Of a stretch of DNA of 64,000 bases, positions 59,026 through 64,000 are shown piece after piece (the stretch's first letter is position 1; each line of letters begins with the position of its first letter). The translations under genes and the position numbers were made by a program. Origin of the DNA: JACCVL01 sp963695375 (lineage in GTDB: Bacteria; Actinomycetota; Actinomycetes; Propionibacteriales; Nocardioidaceae); the NCBI GenBank assembly GCA_963695375.1, contig OY968767.1, positions 248,001-312,000 of the forward strand. The letters run 5' to 3'. The notes beneath the pieces are model-generated. The model saw only the letters and a program-made list of their open reading frames with translations. It had not been told where the DNA came from and made no database searches.

Positions 59026-60552
59026 ATGCATCGCGCGACCCTCACCCTGGACCCCGCCTTCCGGGTCGGCCCCGTCGACCCGCGGCTGTTCGGCTCCTTC
59101 GTCGAGCACATGGGGCGGTGCGTCGACACCGGCATCTACGAGCCGGACCACCCCACCGCCGACGAGAGCGGGTTCCGCACCGACGTCCTCGAGCTGGTCC
59201 GCGAGCTCGGGCCCACGATCGTGCGCTATCCGGGTGGCAACTTCGTGTCCGGCTACCGGTGGGAGGACGGGATCGGCCCCCTGGACCAGCGACCGCGACG
59301 GCTCGACCTCGCCTGGCGCGCGGTGGAGACCAACCAGGTCGGGGTGGACGAGTTCGCCGCCTGGTGCCGGCGGGCGGACGTCGAGCCGATGATGGCGGTC
59401 AACCTCGGCACCCGCGGCGTGCAGGAGGCGGCGGACCTGGTGGAGTACTGCAACCACCCCGAGGGCACCGCGCTGTCGGACCTGCGCCGCTCGTACGGCA
59501 GCAAGGAGCCGCACGGCATCCGGGTCTGGTGCCTCGGCAACGAGCTGGACGGCCCCTGGCAGGTCGGGCACAAGACCGCGGGCGAGTACGGGCGGCTGGC
59601 CGCCGAGACGGCGCGCGCGATGCGGATGGTGGACCCCGGCCTGGAGCTGGTCGCCTGTGGCAGCTCGAACAGTGCGATGCCGACCTTCGGGTCCTGGGAG
59701 TCGACCGTCCTGGAGCACTGCTACGACCTCGTCGACTACGTGTCGCTGCACAACTACTACGAGCCGGTGGACGGGGACGTCGAGTCCTTCCTGGCCAGCG
59801 GGGTCGACCTGGACCGCGCGATCGAGGCGATCGTGGCGACCGCCGACTCGGTCGGGGCGCGGCTCGGCTCCCGACGGCGGCTGCGGCTCTCGGTGGACGA
59901 GTGGAACGTCTGGTACCAGCAGCGGTTCCAGCCGAGCGACTCCGGCTACGCCGACCGGCGCAGCCTGATCGAGGACGTCTACGACGTCACCGACGCGGTC
60001 GTCGTCGGCTCGCTGCTGATCACCCTGCTCCGGCACGCCGACCGGGTGGGGATCGCCTGCCAGGCCCAGCTGGTCAACGTGATCGCCCCGATCCTGACCC
60101 AGCCCGGCGGGCCGGCCTGGCGGCAGACCGTCTTCCATCCCTTCGCACAGGTGTCCCGCCTGGCGCGGGGCGAGGTGCTCCGGGTGGAGGTCGACGTCCC
60201 GAGGTACGACACCGCCCGGCACGGCGAGGTCCCACTGGTCGACGCCACCGCCACCCGCGACCCGGACACCGGCGCGGTCACCGTCTTCGCCGTCAACCGC
60301 GGCCGCACCGAGCCGGTGCTGCTGGACGCCGACGTCCACGCCCTCGCCGGGCGCTCCGGCCGGCTGCGGGTGGAGTCGGCCAGCACGTTCGGCGGGGACC
60401 TGGCCGCCAGCACCGCGCAGAACCGGCCCGACGACCCGGCCCCCCGTCCGCTTCCCGATGTCGACGACACCGACGGCCGGATCCGGGTCGCCCTGCCGCC
60501 GGTCTCCTGGAACGTCATCCGCCTATCCGCATCTCCCGAGGAGCAGCCGTGA
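59026..60552 (+). CDS. GH51 alpha-L-arabinofuranosidase
   Basis: A 508-residue cytosolic glycosidase releasing L-arabinose from arabino-oligosaccharides. It has the N-terminal LFGSFVEHMGRCVDTGIYEP, RYPGGNFVSGYRWEDGIGP, the acid/base Glu in VWCLGNELDGPWQVGHK, SLHNYYEP and the nucleophile Glu in LSVDEWNVWYQQRF. No signal peptide, so the substrate must be imported by the downstream ABC system. Its TGA stop overlaps the next ATG (TGATG). Confidence 0.94.
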   Translation: MHRATLTLDPAFRVGPVDPRLFGSFVEHMGRCVDTGIYEPDHPTADESGFRTDVLELVRELGPTIVRYPGGNFVSGYRWEDGIGPLDQRPRRLDLAWRAVETNQVGVDEFAAWCRRADVEPMMAVNLGTRGVQEAADLVEYCNHPEGTALSDLRRSYGSKEPHGIRVWCLGNELDGPWQVGHKTAGEYGRLAAETARAMRMVDPGLELVACGSSNSAMPTFGSWESTVLEHCYDLVDYVSLHNYYEPVDGDVESFLASGVDLDRAIEAIVATADSVGARLGSRRRLRLSVDEWNVWYQQRFQPSDSGYADRRSLIEDVYDVTDAVVVGSLLITLLRHADRVGIACQAQLVNVIAPILTQPGGPAWRQTVFHPFAQVSRLARGEVLRVEVDVPRYDTARHGEVPLVDATATRDPDTGAVTVFAVNRGRTEPVLLDADVHALAGRSGRLRVESASTFGGDLAASTAQNRPDDPAPRPLPDVDDTDGRIRVALPPVSWNVIRLSASPEEQP

Positions 60553-61904
60553 TGCAGCATCCCAACCGTCCGACCGCGACCGCCGTGCCGCGGGCCTTCA
60601 GCCGCCGCGGCTTCCTCCTCCTCGGTGCCGGCTCGACCGTCGCCCTGGTGACCGGGTGCGGCTCGGGTGAGGGTGTCGGCGGCGGCACCGACGAGGGTGT
60701 CGGTGGCTTCAGCGGCGGCGGGTACGACGGACCGGCGCTGACCCTGGCGTACTGGAACGGGTTCACCGGAGGCGACGGCCCGGCGATGCAGTCTCTGGTC
60801 AAGAGCTTCAACGCCGACGAGGAGCCCATCACCGTCCAGCCGAACACGATCGAGTGGGCCGACTTCTACCAGCGGCTGCCGGCCGCGGTGCAGGCCGACA
60901 AGGGCCCGGACGTGGGCGTGATGCATCTGGACCAGCTCGCCAGCAACGCCGCGCGCAGCGTGATCGTGCCGCTGGACGACCTGGCCGAGGCGCTCGGCCT
61001 GTCCGAGGAGGACTTCGCCCCCGCCGTGTGGGAGCCCGGCATCTACGACGGGCAGCGGTACGGCGTCCCGCTCGACGTACACACCCTCGCGATGTACTAC
61101 AACAAGGAGCACTTCGAGAAGGCCGGCATCAGCGAGCCGCCCACCGACGCCGCCAGCCTGGACGAGGCGTGCCGCAAGCTCCAGCAGGCCGGCTATGACA
61201 CCCCGTTCTGGATGCCGAACCAGTGGCCCGCGCACCTGATGTTCCTCAGCCTGCTCTGGCAGTTCGGCGGTGAGCCGTACGCCGAGGACGGGTCAGAGGC
61301 GACGTTCGGCTCCGAGGCGGGTGTCCAGGCGCTCACCTGGATGCGCGAGCAGATCGACAAGGGCTACAGCCCTGACAACGTCGACATCGACGCGCAGTAC
61401 GTCGCGTTCAAGAACGGCGACAACTCGATCACCTGGGACGGCATCTGGCAGATCAACGACCTCGAGGCGTCCGGCCTGCCGTACGGCATCGCGCCGTTGC
61501 CGGTGATCGGGAACGAGCTCGCCGCGTGGGCCAACTCCCACAACTTCTTCATGACCTCGCAGGCGGCCGACGACAGCGACCGGTCGGACGCGGCGAAGAC
61601 CTTCATCGGCTGGATGAGCGAGCAGTCCGCCAGCTGGTCCGACGCGGGCATGATCCCGGCCCGGAACTCCGCCCGCGAGGAGGAGGCGTTCACCGGGTCG
61701 GTGCAGTACGCGCTCGCCGAACAGATCGACCAGCTGCACTTCCTCCCGGCGGTGCCGGGGCTCGGCGACGTCCAGCCGCAGACGCTCGAGGTGGCGGTCA
61801 ACGAGGCGATCCTCGGCCAGCAGTCGCCCGAGGATGCGCTGGCCGGGGCGCAGAGTGACGCCACCGAGCTGATGCAGGACAACCTCGAGAAGTTCGGCGG
61901 CTGA
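60552..61904 (+). CDS. ABC sugar-binding lipoprotein
   Basis: A 450-residue family 1 solute-binding protein. The N-terminus has a twin-arginine motif (SRRGFLLLGAGSTVALV) and lipobox ending in VTGC (Cys about 36), then a Gly-rich linker. Body features: LTLAYWNGFTGGDGPAMQSL, KGPDVGVMHLDQLAS, YGVPLDVHTLAMYYNKEHFE. Likely ligand is an arabinoside, from context. No ATPase is encoded here, so a shared MsiK-type ATPase elsewhere is expected (inference). Confidence 0.92.
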   Translation: MQHPNRPTATAVPRAFSRRGFLLLGAGSTVALVTGCGSGEGVGGGTDEGVGGFSGGGYDGPALTLAYWNGFTGGDGPAMQSLVKSFNADEEPITVQPNTIEWADFYQRLPAAVQADKGPDVGVMHLDQLASNAARSVIVPLDDLAEALGLSEEDFAPAVWEPGIYDGQRYGVPLDVHTLAMYYNKEHFEKAGISEPPTDAASLDEACRKLQQAGYDTPFWMPNQWPAHLMFLSLLWQFGGEPYAEDGSEATFGSEAGVQALTWMREQIDKGYSPDNVDIDAQYVAFKNGDNSITWDGIWQINDLEASGLPYGIAPLPVIGNELAAWANSHNFFMTSQAADDSDRSDAAKTFIGWMSEQSASWSDAGMIPARNSAREEEAFTGSVQYALAEQIDQLHFLPAVPGLGDVQPQTLEVAVNEAILGQQSPEDALAGAQSDATELMQDNLEKFGG

Positions 61905-61909
61905 CGGCG

Positions 61910-62890
61910 GTGGCCCCCGAGCCCGCGACCGGGGTGGGGGTGGCGCGCCGCCCGGTCACCCCGACCGTCGTCCGTCCCGACGGCCGGCCGGCACGACGCC
62001 GCAGGGACGACCTCGCCGCGTGGCTCTTCCTCGCGCCGTACCTCGTGCTCTTCGGCGGCTTCGTGCTGGCGCCGATCGGCCTGGGGCTGTGGATCAGCCT
62101 GCACAACTGGGACTTCACCCTGCCCAACAAGCCTTTCGTCGGGCTGGACAACTACACCGAGCTGCTCGACAGCGGCTCGGTCGCCTTCGAGCCGTTCTGG
62201 GGCTCGATGCAGGCGACCGGCATCTTCACGCTGGTCAGCGTGCCGCTGCTGCTGGTCGCTCCGCTGGTGGTCGCCCTGGTGATGAACCGGCGCTTCCCCG
62301 GACGCAACCTGTTCCGGGCGGTCTACTTCGCTCCGTACGTCCTCGGGGTGGCCGTCGTAGGTGTGGTGTGGCGGTTCCTCCTGGACGCGAACATCGGCGC
62401 GGTCAACTACTACCTCGGACTGCTCGGGCTGCCCGACGACGTCCCCTGGCTCAGCTCGGTGCCCCAGGCCTGGGTGGCGCTGGTCGGCGTCACGGTGTGG
62501 TGGACGCTCGGATTCAACGCGGTGATCTTCCTGGCCGGGCTGCAGGACATCCCCGCGGAGCTGTACGAGGCGGCAAAGGTCGACGGGGCGTCCGGCTGGA
62601 GCACCTTCCGGCACGTGACGCTGCCGGGGCTGCGACCGGTGACCGTGTTCGTGACGATGACGACGATCATCGCCTCGGCCAACATGTTCGGCCAGTCCTT
62701 CATCATGACGAACGGCGCACCCGGTCAGGAGACCCGCACCGCGATCTTCTACATCGCCGAGACCGGCCTGCAGAACTTCCAGATGGGCCAGGCCGCCGCT
62801 GCCAGCTGGATCCTCACGCTGATGCTGATGCTCGTGTCGGTGCTGGTGTTCGGGCTGTTCCGTGAGCGGGCGCCGGGGGTCCGGCGATGA
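61910..62890 (+). CDS. ABC sugar permease, MalF-like
   Basis: A 326-residue permease with six transmembrane helices (LAAWLFLAPYLVLFGGFVLA first) and the EAA loop LYEAAKVDGASGWSTFRHVT. GTG 61910 is 5 bases after the binding-protein gene. It pairs with the next permease. Confidence 0.92.
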   Translation: MAPEPATGVGVARRPVTPTVVRPDGRPARRRRDDLAAWLFLAPYLVLFGGFVLAPIGLGLWISLHNWDFTLPNKPFVGLDNYTELLDSGSVAFEPFWGSMQATGIFTLVSVPLLLVAPLVVALVMNRRFPGRNLFRAVYFAPYVLGVAVVGVVWRFLLDANIGAVNYYLGLLGLPDDVPWLSSVPQAWVALVGVTVWWTLGFNAVIFLAGLQDIPAELYEAAKVDGASGWSTFRHVTLPGLRPVTVFVTMTTIIASANMFGQSFIMTNGAPGQETRTAIFYIAETGLQNFQMGQAAAASWILTLMLMLVSVLVFGLFRERAPGVRR

Positions 62891-63699
62891 GAGCCGTCCG
62901 GTACGCCGCGCTGGGGCTGTTGACCCTGCTGTTCGTCAGCCCGCTCGTGTTCATGCTCGCCTCCTCGTTCAAGACCCGCCAGGAGGCGAGCCAGACGCCG
63001 CCGACCTGGCTGCCACGGGAGCCGACCCTTCAGGCCTACGAGCAGATCTTGAACGCGGCCGACACCCCGGTGCTGCGCTGGTTCGTCAACTCGCTGGCCG
63101 CCGCCGCGGCGAACTCGGTGCTGGTGGTGGCGACCGCCGCGCTGGCGGCGTATGCGCTCGCCCGGTTGGAGTTCCGCGGCCGGCGGGTGGTGTTCGGGCT
63201 GGTCGTCGCCACCTTGTTCGTGCCGCCGGTGATCCTCGTCATCCCCAACTACGAGATCGTCGGGCGGCTCTACTGGCTGGACACGCTGGTCGCGATCATC
63301 GTGCCGACCGCCGCCAACGCTTTCGGGGTGTTCTTCCTGCGGCAGTTCTTCCTGCACCTGCCGCTCGAGCTGGAGGAGTCCGCGTTCCTGGACGGCGCCA
63401 ACCGCTGGCAGGTGTTCACACGGATCGTGCTGCCGCTGTCGAAGCCGGCGCTGGCCACGCTGGCGCTGCTGGCCTTCCTCACCAACTGGAACGACTTCCT
63501 CTGGCCGGTGTACGTGCTCTTCAGCCCGGAGAACCAGACGCTGCAGGCCGGGCTGTCGACGCTGCAGTCGGCCAACAGCGTCCGGTACGACCTGCTGATG
63601 GCCGGGGCGGTGGTGGCCAGCGTGCCGGTGCTGATCCTCTACCTGTTCGCCCAGCGGTTCGTGATCGAGGGTGTCAGCCGGTCCGGGCTGAAGGGGTGA
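62887..63699 (+). CDS. ABC sugar permease, MalG-like
   Basis: A 270-residue permease with six transmembrane helices and the EAA loop ELEESAFLDGANRWQVFTRI. ATG 62887 overlaps the previous stop (ATGA), and its own stop overlaps the next GTG (GTGA). Confidence 0.92.
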   Translation: MRAVRYAALGLLTLLFVSPLVFMLASSFKTRQEASQTPPTWLPREPTLQAYEQILNAADTPVLRWFVNSLAAAAANSVLVVATAALAAYALARLEFRGRRVVFGLVVATLFVPPVILVIPNYEIVGRLYWLDTLVAIIVPTAANAFGVFFLRQFFLHLPLELEESAFLDGANRWQVFTRIVLPLSKPALATLALLAFLTNWNDFLWPVYVLFSPENQTLQAGLSTLQSANSVRYDLLMAGAVVASVPVLILYLFAQRFVIEGVSRSGLKG

Positions 63700-64000
63700 C
63701 GCGGACGGGCCGACCGCTGGAGCGGCGCGACCTCCTGCTGCGCGGGCTGGGGCTGGCGGTGGTCCTCCCGCTGGGCACGGCAGGATCGTGCGGACCGGCC
63801 GACCCGTCCCCCGCCGACCCGACCGCCGACCCGACCGCCGACCCGACCGCCGACCCGACCGCCGACCCGACCGCCGAGGAGCCCACCGTGCTCGACCTGT
63901 CCTTCGCCGTCACCGAACGGTTCCGGCCGTTCGCACTGGTGGCGCCCGGCTTCGAACAGCTGCGCGAGGCCGGCGGGCAGGTGTCGGGGCTGCGCCGCAC
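63696..64000 (+). CDS. Tat-type lipoprotein, N-terminal part only
   Basis: About 101 codons are visible before the window ends. The N-terminus has an RR motif (LERRDLLLRGLGLAVVLPLG) and a lipobox (TAGSC, Cys about 32), followed by a tether of five ADPT repeats and the start of a globular part (VLDLSFAVTERFRPFALVAP) that I do not recognise. It is coupled to the permease by GTGA, so it belongs to the arabinoside operon. Confidence 0.7.
   Translation, partial: MTRTGRPLERRDLLLRGLGLAVVLPLGTAGSCGPADPSPADPTADPTADPTADPTADPTAEEPTVLDLSFAVTERFRPFALVAPGFEQLREAGGQVSGLRR
63813..63872. repeat. 12-bp tandem repeat encoding ADPT x5
   Basis: Five exact copies of GCCGACCCGACC at 63813-63872 encode the surface tether of the lipoprotein. 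Confidence 0.92.

Overview
The window is about 70% G+C or higher with strong third-position G/C preference, almost all stop codons TGA, many GTG starts and many start-stop overlaps (GTGA, ATGA, TGATG). It carries mshB (mycothiol pathway), a sigE-rseA-htrA stress unit, the succinylase diaminopimelate genes dapD/dapE/dapC and a DUF3117 protein. This points to a chromosomal segment of a free-living actinomycete, probably of the Propionibacteriales/Nocardioidaceae type; the family assignment is inference. No rRNA, tRNA, CRISPR array, phage or transposase gene was seen.

Region by region. 1-2308: a cut phzF-like isomerase and an OFA-type MFS carrier. 2421-32161: a conserved actinobacterial core: MgtE-N/CBS protein, DUF1003 protein, Mrp ATPase, TatB, a short UvrA-like ATPase, HtrA-RseA-SigE, O-methyltransferase, M17 aminopeptidase, DUF3117, a PaaX/PaaG pair, M14 peptidase, TagI, SRPBCC, DivIVA-like and LOG proteins, DapE, DapD, a two-domain cell-wall hydrolase candidate, DapC-ferredoxin, a GNAT protein, flavin reductase, VanW protein, MshB, an S9 peptidase and a NUDIX-kinase fusion. 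From memory, much of this gene set also lies together in Mycobacterium around sigE. 32249-35871: the three-gene succinate dehydrogenase operon with a CRP/GlxR-like site and a 10-codon leader ORF. 35876-39734: pterin dehydratase, an unknown protein, a CPA1 antiporter carrying a UBP-type zinc finger, and a cupin.

39747-55184 is the most interesting region. A Rieske oxygenase, a polyamine-type ABC importer split over two divergent units, a class III aminotransferase, a TetR regulator, an ADP-forming acyl-CoA synthetase, a DAO-family flavoenzyme and an acyl-CoA dehydrogenase are tied together by three copies of one dyad, GACTGA-N4-TCAGTC, each at a divergent promoter. I read this as one TetR-controlled catabolic regulon for an N-methylated or amino acid-like compound; the substrate is unknown. 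The one-carbon genes fchA-fhs lie directly downstream (55496-57770). ppdK sits inside the block and is bracketed by a dispersed 21-base intergenic repeat. 57880-64000: LacI-controlled arabinoside use: GH51 arabinofuranosidase, sugar-binding lipoprotein, two permeases and a lipoprotein cut by the window end.

Two structural habits recur. Many promoters are leaderless (TAnnnT, 7 bases, then ATG/GTG), and in three cases the upstream gene's TAA/TAG stop is the first half of that -10 box. At convergent gene ends, GC-rich hairpins contain both stop codons. Several genes carry in-frame 12-base tandem repeats, and one of these coincides with an apparent frameshift in htrA.
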